A DNA stretch of 64,000 bases from Sphaerochaeta pleomorpha str. Grapes (lineage in GTDB: Bacteria > Spirochaetota > Spirochaetia > Sphaerochaetales > Sphaerochaetaceae). The stretch lies in assembly GCF_000236685.1 (NCBI RefSeq), contig NC_016633.1, positions 992,001-1,056,000 of the forward strand, written 5' to 3'. The position numbers and the translations under genes are program-made. This document shows, piece after piece, positions 18,045 to 27,720 of the stretch. How positions within the stretch are numbered: the first letter of the stretch is position 1; every line of letters starts with the position of its first letter. Below the pieces are notes generated by a model. The model was not told the DNA's origin, searched no databases, and saw nothing but the letters and a program-made list of their open reading frames with translations.

Positions 18045-21000
18045 CTATTTTTCTGCCATATATTTCTGTTCAAAACTCCCAATCGAGATTGGTTTGTCAT
18101 AAAAATAGCCCTGGATCATATCACAACCCATCTGAATGACCATATTTTTCTGGTTTTCTGTCTCAACACCTTCGGCTACCGTGAGAATACCAAGCTTTCG
18201 GCATATCGAGACAAAACCGTCGACAAATACCTGGCTGTTCGTACTGGTACAGAGATTGTCTATCAGGCTTTTATCAAGTTTCAGAATTCCTAGCGGGAGT
18301 GAGGTCAGCGTACTGAGGTTGCTATATTCGGAACCAAAATCATCGATACAGATGCAGAACCCCGCATCGGAAATTGCCTGGACAACTTTTCTGACAAGGT
18401 TTCTCTCCAAGGCCCCGAAACTTTCGGTAATCTCTATTTCTATGTATTTGCTGTCAACTTGATACTCTTCCTTGATTCTCAGCATGGAAGGGACCAGATC
18501 TTCATCCAGAAGTGTTACACGGGAGAAATTCAAGGAAATCGGCAACAAGGTAGTCCCCTCATCAATCCAATGCCGGAGAGTCTGACAGACCTGCCTGAAC
18601 ACGAAAAGATCGATAAATTTTACCAACCCATCCTTTTCAAGCTGCGCAATGAACCGCGAGGGGGAGACCAAACCAAGTTTGGGGTCCAGCCTTCTGATCA
18701 GTGCCTCTGCCCCGCACACCTTTGAGGAAATCGAATTGACCTTCGGTTGGAGGAATACTACATATTCCCCTCGGTTGATCGCCTCTACCAAAGCATTGAT
18801 GGCAAAATGGAAATCTGCCTGCTTTGACGAACGGTCGAGCGTATTCTGCTTACGTGCATCCAACACGATATTCGCCTGATTGAACAAAACAGAAATGTGC
18901 AAGTCATTTTCAGACCAGGCCTGTCCAAGGGTAAAGGAATTCGGTTTTTCTTTCTCCAGGTCACTGGAAAGCCTTGCGATTTTCTTGTTGAAAGACTCAT
19001 AGGTAAGGTCTTGGCAGATGATTACGAACTCATCACCTGAAATACGAAACAGTGCACTGTCTGGAAACAATTTTTGGATTTTTGAGGAAACCAGGCTGAC
19101 CATCTCGTTTCCATATTCTTTCCCATAGTTCTTATTCAAGTCCCTGAGGTTGTTGATATCAACAAGGGCAAGGCCTATGGAAGAAAGTGCATCCTCACGC
19201 AACGTGGAAACATATTGGTTATACCCATTAAAGTTCAGCAACCCCGTTATCGGGTCATGGTAGACCAGATACTCCTGCCGGTCGAGCAACCTGCGCTTGG
19301 TCATTTCACTCGAAACCAGTTGTACCGAATGGTTCAACACCGAAAGATCGCTCGCATTCGGCCCCACCACAACGATATACCCTTTTTCCATCCCCCAGAC
19401 TTTCAGCCTTCCGACCAACAGGTCAAATCCGGCAAAGCACGGAGCCTTTATGTTGATTTCAGACCCTTTGAGATGTACCACCTCATGGGCTTTCAAAATA
19501 AAATCGAAGGGATCGGTTTCAAACAGACCAAAAGAATGGCTAGCCTGGGCAGGTTCCCAGCTGGCGATAATCTCCAGAATCCCTACCCTTTCTTCGGTAA
19601 GCAGGCAAACCCTACGTGCTTTGTAATACATCCCTAACTGGGAGAGCACCAAAGGCAGGGTTGAATCAAGATTATCGGAAGAGAGTGTGGCATCAATGCA
19701 TCCAAGCAAGACGCCTTGCGCATTTTCATCAAGATTGGTTGCCGGGGTGTAATTCTCCCCTGCAAACACCCCATTCGACCAATCAAAGGAAACAATCTGG
19801 TTCCGTCCCCTGTCGTTGGCTTTATCCATGGCAAGGGAGACTTTCTCCAGCAAATCCGTGTAACTTTCATTATTGCAGTAAGAACCAACAAAGAAACCAA
19901 TGTTACTCCAGAATGTTGGTGGCACAGGAACAAACAGATAGGCGTTGGAAATCATCTGGGAAAGTCTTTCAAGTTTCATCCGAATCTGGGAAACACTATC
20001 GACTTGTTCGAAAAACACGAGAAAACGAGAAGTATCGAACCGACCGATGATGCATCTTTCATACAGTCCCAAGCGTAAAAGTTGCGCCAAATGGGGCACA
20101 AGGGAGTGCTTGATAGGTGAAGTAACCTGTTTCAAGGCTTTGATATCGATCAAGGCGATGGCATAGGAGGAACTTGTCCCATTGGTATTCTTCAATGCTC
20201 CTTCAATCATCATGGCAGACGTATTACGGTTGTAGAATCCACTATCTTTGTCCCGGACGGCTTTCTCAGTCAGGGCAAGCTCAACTTTTTTCTTTTCGGT
20301 TATATATCGGGAAAATTCAGCGGCATAGACATCTTCACTCTCACTTTCATACGTGAGAATGACCCGGTTTTCCTGCCACCTGATCACGCCGAATTCATCA
20401 CGGGTCCTAAACTCCATGGAAACACTCAAGCCCCCTTCGGAAGCTACTTCCAGCAGGGATTTCAGGCTGAATTTTTCTTGGAATATCTGTTTTTCTTCCT
20501 CGCTGACAATCGAGTGGATTCGCTGGGAAACCCATTGCGAATAATGATTAGGGGTGGACCCGTGCTTCAAATGCAACCCATATGTATGAATTTTCATCAC
20601 GAGATCCTTTGTCAGGTCTACCTTGACAAAGGAAAGCAGGTCCGGGGATTTCGCCATGCTGAACTGGTCTTCAAAAAATGTATGCCGATGACGTTCAGGT
20701 AAAACCGACACATCTTGGGCCACAGCCAAGGCCCTGTCATGTTCCCTTGTATAGTGCACGTGATAGCAATGGGAATCAGAAGCCAAGGAATTGAGAAACA
20801 ACGTTGCACAACAGGACATCTCACCGTCTTCCAACCTTTGGTGCAAAGGCTGGAGGACCTCAAGGTCTCTATTTGAGAAGGTATGATCGAGAACACATCG
20901 CCGGTCTATAGCGTACTGCCAAACCTGAAACCCGTTTTGCGATAGCGATTGCCTGTACAATTCCAATTCCTGACGCTTTTCAGAATCAAATTCGACACAA

Positions 21001-21536
21001 AAACCTGTATTCTCACCCAAACTGAACAGAAGCGTGGAGACCCCTCCCTCTTCAAGTTGAATGGGAACAACCTGTAAGGAATCAGGGACAAGCAAACCGG
21101 TAAGTGAAGTGAGGTCATTGGAATATTTTTGCAAAAACACTTCTTTGCTACAGCCAATAGAGCGATAAAAAACATCATTTGCAATATCTATCGTATGGTT
21201 CCCGGAAAAATGAAAAAGGCCAATATCAAGCATGTTGGCCACAGAAACGATTTGTTCACCTGGTACTTTATCAAGTGACACAGAAAGCCTCTTTCCATGT
21301 TTCTCAATAAGGCAGTTAGTTATGTTTCCATCAACGTTAAAAATCTGCAGTTCACCGATCGAGGGTTTCTTTTCACTGGGGAAGGTCTTGAGAAAAGAGT
21401 TGAAAAACCGATCCGTAAATTGTTCCTGCGTATAATTGAGGAAAGCTGCCAGTCTCTCGCCGCCCTCGGTAACCGTCCAAAGCTCATCGTCAAGGCAATG
21501 AAACCTCACACTTGGAATATTGGTAGTATAAACCAT
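18045..21536 (-). CDS. GGDEF/EAL protein with a second degenerate GGDEF domain
   Basis: A large 1163-residue cyclic-di-GMP signalling protein without obvious membrane helices. The N-terminal half looks like PAS-type sensor repeats, with a typical PAS/PAC end near residue 410 (WQENRVILTYE). A degenerate GGDEF domain follows near residue 499 (GRFDTSRF in place of GGDEF), then a GAF-like stretch, a second GGDEF reading SGDEF near residue 833, and an EAL domain from about residue 930. The EAL domain keeps its catalytic set (EALIR, NFSR, EITES, IDDFGSEYS, KLDKSL, AEGVET, QGYFYDKP), so phosphodiesterase activity is expected. SGDEF can be active in some cyclases. The gene stands alone. Confidence 0.85.
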   Translation of the reverse strand: MVYTTNIPSVRFHCLDDELWTVTEGGERLAAFLNYTQEQFTDRFFNSFLKTFPSEKKPSIGELQIFNVDGNITNCLIEKHGKRLSVSLDKVPGEQIVSVANMLDIGLFHFSGNHTIDIANDVFYRSIGCSKEVFLQKYSNDLTSLTGLLVPDSLQVVPIQLEEGGVSTLLFSLGENTGFCVEFDSEKRQELELYRQSLSQNGFQVWQYAIDRRCVLDHTFSNRDLEVLQPLHQRLEDGEMSCCATLFLNSLASDSHCYHVHYTREHDRALAVAQDVSVLPERHRHTFFEDQFSMAKSPDLLSFVKVDLTKDLVMKIHTYGLHLKHGSTPNHYSQWVSQRIHSIVSEEEKQIFQEKFSLKSLLEVASEGGLSVSMEFRTRDEFGVIRWQENRVILTYESESEDVYAAEFSRYITEKKKVELALTEKAVRDKDSGFYNRNTSAMMIEGALKNTNGTSSSYAIALIDIKALKQVTSPIKHSLVPHLAQLLRLGLYERCIIGRFDTSRFLVFFEQVDSVSQIRMKLERLSQMISNAYLFVPVPPTFWSNIGFFVGSYCNNESYTDLLEKVSLAMDKANDRGRNQIVSFDWSNGVFAGENYTPATNLDENAQGVLLGCIDATLSSDNLDSTLPLVLSQLGMYYKARRVCLLTEERVGILEIIASWEPAQASHSFGLFETDPFDFILKAHEVVHLKGSEINIKAPCFAGFDLLVGRLKVWGMEKGYIVVVGPNASDLSVLNHSVQLVSSEMTKRRLLDRQEYLVYHDPITGLLNFNGYNQYVSTLREDALSSIGLALVDINNLRDLNKNYGKEYGNEMVSLVSSKIQKLFPDSALFRISGDEFVIICQDLTYESFNKKIARLSSDLEKEKPNSFTLGQAWSENDLHISVLFNQANIVLDARKQNTLDRSSKQADFHFAINALVEAINRGEYVVFLQPKVNSISSKVCGAEALIRRLDPKLGLVSPSRFIAQLEKDGLVKFIDLFVFRQVCQTLRHWIDEGTTLLPISLNFSRVTLLDEDLVPSMLRIKEEYQVDSKYIEIEITESFGALERNLVRKVVQAISDAGFCICIDDFGSEYSNLSTLTSLPLGILKLDKSLIDNLCTSTNSQVFVDGFVSICRKLGILTVAEGVETENQKNMVIQMGCDMIQGYFYDKPISIGSFEQKYMAEK

Positions 21537-21770
21537 TTGCCAGAACCACTCCCTCTGTAGGAAAATCTTTGGGCTACGTTTGGTTTGTATGAGAAACCAT
21601 GCTTATAAGATAACATATAGCTTCTCTACATCGCAAGATAAATTATGGGTCCAAGGGCAACTATTATTATATGTAGGTATGCATGCCCTAGTACCGCATC
21701 CAGTTGATTTTTTTCTGCGTTCTAAAGTACATAGATAACCATTTGTGAAAAATGCTTCACTGAACCTGAC

Positions 21771-21811
21771 AAAAAAGGGACAGCCAGATTTTTTCAAACC
21801 CGTACTGTCCC
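21771..21811 (-). terminator. Probable terminator after the isomerase/epimerase operon side (minus strand)
   Basis: A stem GGGACAG/CTGTCCC with a 21-base loop followed on the minus strand by six T, starting about 27 bases after the stop of the gene at 21839. The 302-base stretch 21537-21838 otherwise holds only the upstream region of the GGDEF/EAL gene; no gene is seen there. Confidence 0.6.
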
Positions 21812-21838
21812 GGTACCTTTTTCATCCTTTTCGTAGGA

Positions 21839-22828
21839 TCAATCGGTTTTCAGGGCACTGTCAAAGGCAATAGAAGAGGGGGTAAAATTCATCTTCTTCA
21901 CATACTGGCAGCTTTCCGTTGCCCCGTATTTTCTGTCCATGCCCGAATCTTCCCATTCCACCGAAAGAGGGCCACAATAGCCACAGCGGTTCAATTCCCG
22001 GACAATACCATCAAAATCGACATTCCCATGTCCGACTGAAACAAAATCCCATGCCCTGCGGGTATCCCCAAAAGGAAGGAAAGATCCAAGGAGGCCACCT
22101 TTTCCGTCGGTATTCATTTTCACGTCCTTCATATGGACATGGTAGATATGGGAACTGAAATTCCGTACAAACCCTACTTCGTCGATACCCTGCCAAAGCA
22201 AGTGGCTTGGGTCGAAGTTCAAGCCCAAGGTAGGGCGATGACCAAACAACTCAAGAAGCCGCTCGGTGGTATAATAGTCAAAGGCAATCTCCGTAGGATG
22301 GACTTCCAGTGCAAATTTCACCTGATACTCGTCAAAAACATCGAAAATCGGGGTCCAGTTATCATAGACAAGGCGAAACCCTTCATCAATCATCTTGGGG
22401 GAAGTCTGAGGATAGGAATACCACCGTGCCCAGATAGGCGACCCGGTAAATCCTGTAACAATATGGATTCCCATCATATGTGCAGCCTTTGCCGTATCCT
22501 TCATCTCCTGGATTGCCCAGAGGCGAATGGCCTCCGGTTGCCCGGCCAATGGTGCCGGTGCAAACGTATCCAATCTTTCATCCCATTGGTCACAGACACA
22601 CTGGCCACTCAAATGGGCACTGAGTGCCAGACATTGCAACCCGTTATCTTTGAGAAGACCAAGCACATAGGGAACATAGGTTGGATCAGAAAGGGCTTTC
22701 TGTACATCAAAATGAGCATGGGTAGCCAACTCCAACCCCTCAAATCCCATTTCTTTCGCCAAAGGGCAGAGCGTTTCCAAACTCATATCTCCAAATTGCC
22801 CCGAGGCAAGCGTTACAATACGTTTCAT
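21839..22828 (-). CDS. Sugar phosphate isomerase/epimerase (xylose-isomerase-like TIM barrel)
   Basis: A 329-residue TIM-barrel protein of the AP endonuclease 2/xylose isomerase-like group. Metal-ligand landmarks are FALEVHPTEIAFD, LGLNFDPSHLLWQG, IYHVHMKDVKM and LSVEWEDSGMDR. Such proteins act as isomerases, epimerases or inosose dehydratases in sugar and inositol catabolism. It is the last gene of an operon with a Gfo/Idh/MocA oxidoreductase and a ribose-type ABC importer; its start abuts the oxidoreductase stop (22829). It probably acts on a keto-sugar made by the neighbouring dehydrogenase. The exact substrate cannot be read. Confidence 0.82.
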   Translation of the reverse strand: MKRIVTLASGQFGDMSLETLCPLAKEMGFEGLELATHAHFDVQKALSDPTYVPYVLGLLKDNGLQCLALSAHLSGQCVCDQWDERLDTFAPAPLAGQPEAIRLWAIQEMKDTAKAAHMMGIHIVTGFTGSPIWARWYSYPQTSPKMIDEGFRLVYDNWTPIFDVFDEYQVKFALEVHPTEIAFDYYTTERLLELFGHRPTLGLNFDPSHLLWQGIDEVGFVRNFSSHIYHVHMKDVKMNTDGKGGLLGSFLPFGDTRRAWDFVSVGHGNVDFDGIVRELNRCGYCGPLSVEWEDSGMDRKYGATESCQYVKKMNFTPSSIAFDSALKTD

Positions 22829-23914
22829 TTATTTCTCCTGTTGGATGCGTACGGGTTTGTTGGTTCTGGCCGACTCGTAGATTGCATCGGTAATTTTCAT
22901 CAGCCGTAATGCCTGGTCAGGGGTATTGAGAGGCTTCGCCCCTTGCGAGACAACCTGGACAAAGTTCATTGCATTGGCAAGACGCCCCATTGTCTCATCC
23001 TTTTCGCAAAGGATCTCCCGGTTGACCTGTTTCCCATACTCCTCTGTATACAACGTACACGTATCGATACTTGTCTCGTCATAGCCATCCCGCTCGAACA
23101 GTCTTTCTATTTTCCCTCCGGCTTTGCTACCCTGGAATACTACCGATACTACTTCACGCTCGTTCATCTCCGCCCAGGAATTGCGCACCGAAAGACACTG
23201 CCCACCTGTAAAAGTAATCATGGCATGGCAGGCAGTCTCGACATCCATTACCCCTGTTCCATCAGCAATACCCCAAGGACCTTTAAATACAGGATTTCCC
23301 ATAAAATCTGAGAACGTCGAAGCCAGAACATATTCAGGCTCCGGAAAACCCATAAAGTAAAGAGCTAAATCGATCATATGCAAAAGGTCGATCACCGGGC
23401 CACCCCCGGCGAACTCCTTATCGGTAAACCAACCGCCGAATCCGGGGATTCCGGCACGCCTGATCCAGGTTGCCTGGGCAGAATTGATGGTTCCAACCTC
23501 CCCCTTCCCAATATAGGTCGCCAGCGCCTGGGCCTCTGCCCTGGCCCGGTTATTGAAATCAAACAATAAGGTTTTCCCTGATTTGAGAGCAGCGTCATAC
23601 ATCTCTTGCATCTCACTGGCATTCCTTGCCGGAGGTTTCTCGCAATACACATGCTTCCCGCTATTAAGAGCTTCCAAGGTAAGTTCTTTATGAAATTTAT
23701 TCGGGGTCACGACAGAAACGGCATCAAGGTCCGGCATAGCTGCCAGCATCTCTTTAAGAGAGCCAAAAGTATTTGCAATATGGTTTTTCTCAGCGAACAC
23801 CTTTGCTTTCAACGGGTTGTTATCAACAACGGCTACCACAGTTGCCCCAGCCTTTACGAACCCTTGGTAATGATAGGAGGCCATACCCCCTGCACCGATA
23901 ATCCCAATATTCAC
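22829..23914 (-). CDS. Gfo/Idh/MocA-family NAD(P)-dependent oxidoreductase
   Basis: A 361-residue sugar dehydrogenase-type protein. The N-terminal Rossmann motif is GIIGAGGMASYH, the conserved catalytic lysine lies in YCEKPPARN, and the substrate-side Asp/His pair lies in GGGPVIDLLHMIDLALYF. The family oxidises or reduces sugars, inositols or sugar acids with NAD(P). It sits between the permease gene (9 bases upstream) and the TIM-barrel isomerase (adjacent). Three such oxidoreductases occur within 8 kb of this window; this one is not especially close in sequence to the two at 28.7-31 kb. Confidence 0.87.
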   Translation of the reverse strand: MNIGIIGAGGMASYHYQGFVKAGATVVAVVDNNPLKAKVFAEKNHIANTFGSLKEMLAAMPDLDAVSVVTPNKFHKELTLEALNSGKHVYCEKPPARNASEMQEMYDAALKSGKTLLFDFNNRARAEAQALATYIGKGEVGTINSAQATWIRRAGIPGFGGWFTDKEFAGGGPVIDLLHMIDLALYFMGFPEPEYVLASTFSDFMGNPVFKGPWGIADGTGVMDVETACHAMITFTGGQCLSVRNSWAEMNEREVVSVVFQGSKAGGKIERLFERDGYDETSIDTCTLYTEEYGKQVNREILCEKDETMGRLANAMNFVQVVSQGAKPLNTPDQALRLMKITDAIYESARTNKPVRIQQEK

Positions 23915-23923
23915 ACTTGCCTC

Positions 23924-24901
23924 CTACTTTCCTTTCTTGCTTGATTGGGCAAGGACAGCCACGATGATAATAACACCTGTTACCAACCCATTGAGGAATG
24001 GCGGGACATTTGCCATTATCAGTACCGTGTTTATTATACGTAACATTAGCACACCAAGGAAGGTACCGATTATTTTCCCTCGCCCCCCTTCCATGGAGGT
24101 TCCCCCAATCGCTACTGCAGCGATGGCATCCATTTCATACCCACTGCCGGCACTGGCAGCCTGAATTGAGGTCAGGCGACTGGCAAGCAGAAAGGCAGCC
24201 AACCCGTAGAGAGTTCCGGCATATGTAAAAATCAGGGTTTTTACCCGATCGACATGTATACCCGAAAGCCGTGCAGCCTGTTGGTTGGACCCAACTGCAT
24301 AGACGTAGGTTCCGAACTTCGTCTTGGACATCAAAAGAGCGGTCACAACCGTAACAATGATGAGAAAAAGCATCAGATTGGGAATACCCAGAGTGCGCCC
24401 TGCTGCAATATTGCGGAAAGAAGCATACATAGTCTTGTCAACTGTGAAAGGACCACCTTGACCCAACTGGTTTATGACAGACCTCCAGGCAGACATTGTT
24501 GCCAAGGTAACAATGAACGGGGCTATTCGCCCTTTGGTGACCAGCAACCCGTTGATTAAGCCAACGAGCATACCTGCAACAAGACAGAATACCAGGCAAA
24601 GCAAGAGGCTATGCTGGCTATTGAGCACATTTACTCCGAGTGCGCTGATCAGTGCAACGGAAGACCCAACGGACAGGTCAATCATTCCAGATGATATAAT
24701 CAGACTCATTCCCATAGCGCATATGCCAACTACCGCCCCCTGGACGAACTGGTTGGTAATATTATTCCAGGACAGGAAGGAAGGGCTGACTATGACTGCG
24801 ACTATCATCAAAAGGATGAAACTCAGCCAATGACTATAATTCGTAGTCAAGTTTCTCCATGACGCTTTTCCCAACTTGCCATTCAATGCTAGTGCCTTCA
24901 C
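23924..24901 (-). CDS. Ribose-type ABC transporter permease (RbsC-like, CUT2)
   Basis: A 325-residue integral membrane protein with about nine to ten helices. It carries typical CUT2 permease sequences: SSGMIDLSVGSSVALISAL, GRIAPFIVTLATM and AIAAVAIGGTSMEGGRG. It overlaps the ATPase gene by four bases (ATGA). It forms the membrane channel for the sugar bound by the protein at 26474-27487. A single permease, two fused ATPase domains and one binding protein is the standard RbsABC arrangement. Confidence 0.9.
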   Translation of the reverse strand: MKALALNGKLGKASWRNLTTNYSHWLSFILLMIVAVIVSPSFLSWNNITNQFVQGAVVGICAMGMSLIISSGMIDLSVGSSVALISALGVNVLNSQHSLLLCLVFCLVAGMLVGLINGLLVTKGRIAPFIVTLATMSAWRSVINQLGQGGPFTVDKTMYASFRNIAAGRTLGIPNLMLFLIIVTVVTALLMSKTKFGTYVYAVGSNQQAARLSGIHVDRVKTLIFTYAGTLYGLAAFLLASRLTSIQAASAGSGYEMDAIAAVAIGGTSMEGGRGKIIGTFLGVLMLRIINTVLIMANVPPFLNGLVTGVIIIVAVLAQSSKKGK

Positions 24902-26400
24902 TTGTGCGCCTCCCTATGCGTACCGGTAGAACATGCCATAATCAATTCTTCCGAGAATTCTTCCCTCGTGAGTTGAGCCGATATTTCTCCCTTGTATAAC
25001 ACAAAGCAGCGATCGGCCAATTGGTGGATTTCTGGATATTCACTGGTAAAGAAAAGTACCGATTTACCCTGTTCGGCCAATTCCACTACCAATTTATAGA
25101 TTGCAAATTTCGCCCCGACGTCGATTCCCTGTGTCGGGTTGTCCATGATATAGACATCGGAGTCGAGTTCAAGCCAACGGCTGAGAATAACCTTCTGCTG
25201 GTTGCCACCCGAAAGGGAGGTTATCAAATCAAGGTCGCTGGAAACTTTGATTTCAAGCCGTTTTCGGCTCTTTTCGAACCGTTCGATCTCTTCTTTTCTG
25301 TTCACAAACGGCTTGTTATGTTTTGCGGTAAAGAAAGCCAATGAATTATTGTTGCGAATACTCAGATCCGGCAAAATCCCTCTTTCTTTTCGATTCCTGG
25401 GAATCATTCCGATACCGCTTCGCATGACATCGCGAATCGAGCGCATGTCCAACAGCCCGTTTTTCGTTTCTACCGTACCGCCGGTCAATCTGCTTGCACC
25501 GAACAGGGAAGTAGCCAACTCATCGGTGCCAGAACCCTGCAGACCGGTAAACACAACAATCTCACCTTGGTGTAGGGTGAAAGAAATATCCTTGAAGCTC
25601 GCACCACACAGATTCGTTGCCTTGAGTACCATACCAGAAGTTGCAGGCACAGCCCGGGCAGAGCGGATAGTTGCTGCCACGAACCGCTTTCCAATCAATA
25701 ATTCAGTCGCTCCCTGCTCATTGATATCCTTAAAGAAGCCTGACTGGATAAATTCCCCATCCCTGAGTACCGTATAGCGGTCGCATATGGAAAAGAGTTC
25801 AGGCATTTTATGGGAAATATAGATAAAACTGACTGATTTTTCCTTCAATGCAGACATAATCGAGAATAGTTTTTCGATTTCCTTGCTGTTGAGGGCAGTT
25901 GTCGGTTCATCCATGATGATGAGTTCTGATTCAAACAGGAGAGCCCTTGCAATTTCAACCAATTGTTTCTGTGCCGTATCGAGCTCTGAAACCACGGTCG
26001 ATGCATCGATACCGGTGTTCATGGAATCGAGCACCTGCTGGGCATGTATCAGTTCCCGTTCTTTGTCTACTTTCCAGCCATGTTTAGAGTATTCCTCACC
26101 GAGGAACATATTCTGATATACTTTCAAATCATTACATAGATTCAATTCCTGATGGATAAACCTTATTTTCAAATCATTGGATTTTTTCGGTGTCATACCG
26201 AAAACTTCCTTTCCATCAATTATAATATTGCCTGAATCCTGGGGGAAGGTACCGGCCAACACGTTCATCAACGTTGTCTTGCCTGCCCCGTTTTCCCCTA
26301 GCAGCCCATGGATTTCCCCGCTTTGCACATCAAAGGAAACGTCTTTCAATGCCCTTACCGGACCGAAAGACTTCGAGATGTGTTTCATTTCCAATCTCAT
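24898..26400 (-). CDS. Ribose-type ABC transporter ATP-binding protein (RbsA-like, CUT2)
   Basis: A 500-residue duplicated ATPase. The N-terminal domain has Walker A GENGAGKTT, a signature region with DTAQKQLVEIARAL and Walker B IIMDEPTTAL. The C-terminal domain has a degenerate Walker A (GLQGSGTDELA, no GKT) but a good signature LSGGNQQKV, which is normal for CUT2 ATPases. The start is ATG 26400, preceded by AGGGAG; the 17 codons upstream of it in frame fall in the hairpin that follows the binding-protein gene. Substrate is probably a pentose, hexose or inositol-like compound, judged from the dehydrogenase and isomerase in the operon. Confidence 0.9.
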   Translation of the reverse strand: MRLEMKHISKSFGPVRALKDVSFDVQSGEIHGLLGENGAGKTTLMNVLAGTFPQDSGNIIIDGKEVFGMTPKKSNDLKIRFIHQELNLCNDLKVYQNMFLGEEYSKHGWKVDKERELIHAQQVLDSMNTGIDASTVVSELDTAQKQLVEIARALLFESELIIMDEPTTALNSKEIEKLFSIMSALKEKSVSFIYISHKMPELFSICDRYTVLRDGEFIQSGFFKDINEQGATELLIGKRFVAATIRSARAVPATSGMVLKATNLCGASFKDISFTLHQGEIVVFTGLQGSGTDELATSLFGASRLTGGTVETKNGLLDMRSIRDVMRSGIGMIPRNRKERGILPDLSIRNNNSLAFFTAKHNKPFVNRKEEIERFEKSRKRLEIKVSSDLDLITSLSGGNQQKVILSRWLELDSDVYIMDNPTQGIDVGAKFAIYKLVVELAEQGKSVLFFTSEYPEIHQLADRCFVLYKGEISAQLTREEFSEELIMACSTGTHREAHK

Positions 26401-26422
26401 GAAGTTGTTTCTCCCTACATAA

Positions 26423-26457
26423 GGCAAGTGCCCGGGTTTCGTCCCAGGCAACTTGCC
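26423..26457 (-). other. Stem-loop between binding-protein and ATPase genes
   Basis: An inverted repeat GGCAAGTGCCCGGG/CCCAGGCAACTTGCC with one mismatch and a 6-base loop, starting 17 bases after the stop of the binding-protein gene. There is no T-run, so it is more likely an mRNA-stabilising or partial-termination element than a full terminator. It would raise binding-protein levels over ATPase and permease. Confidence 0.65.
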
Positions 26458-26473
26458 AACATACTATTACACC

Positions 26474-27487
26474 CTAGAGGCTGTAACGGGTCTTGTACAT
26501 ATCACTCTGCATGTAAGCCTTGAAATTGGTCTTGTCTATCATCTCCGTAGGAACCTTGTAGTTCTTTTCAAGTGTTTCGCCTTTCATTACCTTGTAACCA
26601 AGATCGACGGCATCACGAACCATTGAAGGAGAGAAGGTATAGGTCATGAAATCAATACCCTTCAAGCCGGAATTCTCGAACAGATCCATGAATCCCATCC
26701 CTGCTGATACACCGTTGATCAAACGAATGTTAATCTTTGCAGAACCATGGTAATTCTTCAGGGCTTCGACAATGCCAAAGACAATTTCATCGTCATGGGT
26801 CCAGATTGCCTTGATGGATTCAATCTCTGCAACACTCTTGGTGTTGAGGAAGTTTTCCATCTGTTCCATAGCAGTCTGCTGGCTCCAGTTGGTTACGAAG
26901 GACTGGTCAAGTGTAAAGTTTTTATCTGCAGTTGAAAGAAAACCATTGGTCCTTTCCATAGGTACCGTCGAGCTATCACCCTTGAATTCAAGGTAATTTA
27001 CCGTTCCCTTGGCAAGATCTGCCTTGAAGAAATCATTGAAATATCGTCCAGCACCTTCACCAATGGCAACATTGTCGCCAGAGATCTCGGCAGTCGGGGT
27101 AAGCCCTTCAATGAAACGATCATAGACAATCAAGGGTACTTTCGCTTCCATCACCGACTGGGCTGCACTGCGCAGTTCATCTCCGGTCACCGGCCAAAGA
27201 ACCATTACCGTCGGTTTCATACCGAGTATGGTTTCGACAGCATTACTCTGCTCCCCAGACTCAGCAGCTGTCATGAACCGGTAGTCAAACCCGTTGGCAG
27301 CAGCAAGGGCCTTCACCTGGGCTTCGCAATGACGGATAGACTCAGCGGTAAAGCCATGGTCTGCACTGGGGGTTACCACACCCATCAACTGTTTCTTGGT
27401 ACTTTTTCCCTGTTCACCTGTTCCTGCAGCAAAAACAAAGCTTGTTGCAACCAGCATAATTGCGAGTCCTACGAGAACTTTCTTCAT
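26474..27487 (-). CDS. Sugar ABC transporter substrate-binding protein (RbsB-like)
   Basis: A 337-residue periplasmic binding protein of the ribose/galactose type I fold. The signal peptide KKVLVGLAIMLVATSFVFA is followed by GTGEQGKSTKKQ and then the mature fold with MGVVTPSADHGFTAES, VLWPVTGDEL, PLIVYDRF and IKAIWTHDDEIVFG. It is the first gene of a five-gene operon (binding protein, ATPase, permease, oxidoreductase, isomerase) with a good promoter and strong ribosome-binding site (GGAGG). Transport substrate unresolved. Confidence 0.88.
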   Translation of the reverse strand: MKKVLVGLAIMLVATSFVFAAGTGEQGKSTKKQLMGVVTPSADHGFTAESIRHCEAQVKALAAANGFDYRFMTAAESGEQSNAVETILGMKPTVMVLWPVTGDELRSAAQSVMEAKVPLIVYDRFIEGLTPTAEISGDNVAIGEGAGRYFNDFFKADLAKGTVNYLEFKGDSSTVPMERTNGFLSTADKNFTLDQSFVTNWSQQTAMEQMENFLNTKSVAEIESIKAIWTHDDEIVFGIVEALKNYHGSAKINIRLINGVSAGMGFMDLFENSGLKGIDFMTYTFSPSMVRDAVDLGYKVMKGETLEKNYKVPTEMIDKTNFKAYMQSDMYKTRYSL

Positions 27488-27535
27488 ACTAACCTCCTAT
27501 CAAACATGGTTAATTCTTCATGTCTGCTTTTTTGC

Positions 27536-27563
27536 AGTATAAATCTTTCTGAAAATCTGTCAA
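27536..27563 (-). promoter_or_regulatory. Sigma70-type promoter of the ribose-type ABC operon
   Basis: On the minus strand, TTGACA (27563-27558) is followed after 16 bases by TATACT (27541-27536), an excellent vegetative promoter about 50 bases upstream of the binding-protein ATG. A small inverted repeat CTGC-6-GCAG overlaps the expected transcription start. Confidence 0.7.
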
Positions 27564-27639
27564 CTTTTTTCGTGTTTTTATGAAATATTAAGGATTTCTT
27601 CTGAAAGAATGCGATATTAACAAGGAAAAATTCCATAGT

Positions 27640-27657
27640 TTATGAAAATTTTCATAA
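27640..27657. promoter_or_regulatory. Perfect 18-bp palindrome, candidate LacI-family operator
   Basis: TTATGAAAATTTTCATAA is a perfect palindrome in the divergent region between the ABC operon and the LacI-type regulator. It lies just upstream of the regulator's -35 box. Its central AT step rather than CG is unusual for LacI-family operators, so binding by the neighbouring regulator is a guess. Confidence 0.45.
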
Positions 27658-27671
27658 GTTTTCATTTTTTC

Positions 27672-27700
27672 TTGAAATAATTAGCTGTTCGTTTTATGCT
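27672..27700 (+). promoter_or_regulatory. Promoter of the LacI-family regulator gene
   Basis: TTGAAA (27672-27677), a 17-base spacer, then TATGCT (27695-27700), followed by AAGGAG and the ATG at 27721. The same TTGAAA/TATGCT pair recurs at two sites in the peptidoglycan island (50646 and 51943). Confidence 0.6.
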
Positions 27701-27720
27701 TTGGGGCAAGGAGTGAAAGG

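Noticed and set aside
21603-21797. 64-codon minus-strand open frame in the gap before the GGDEF/EAL gene
   Set aside because: It runs through the terminator hairpin and has no start signal or protein-like composition.
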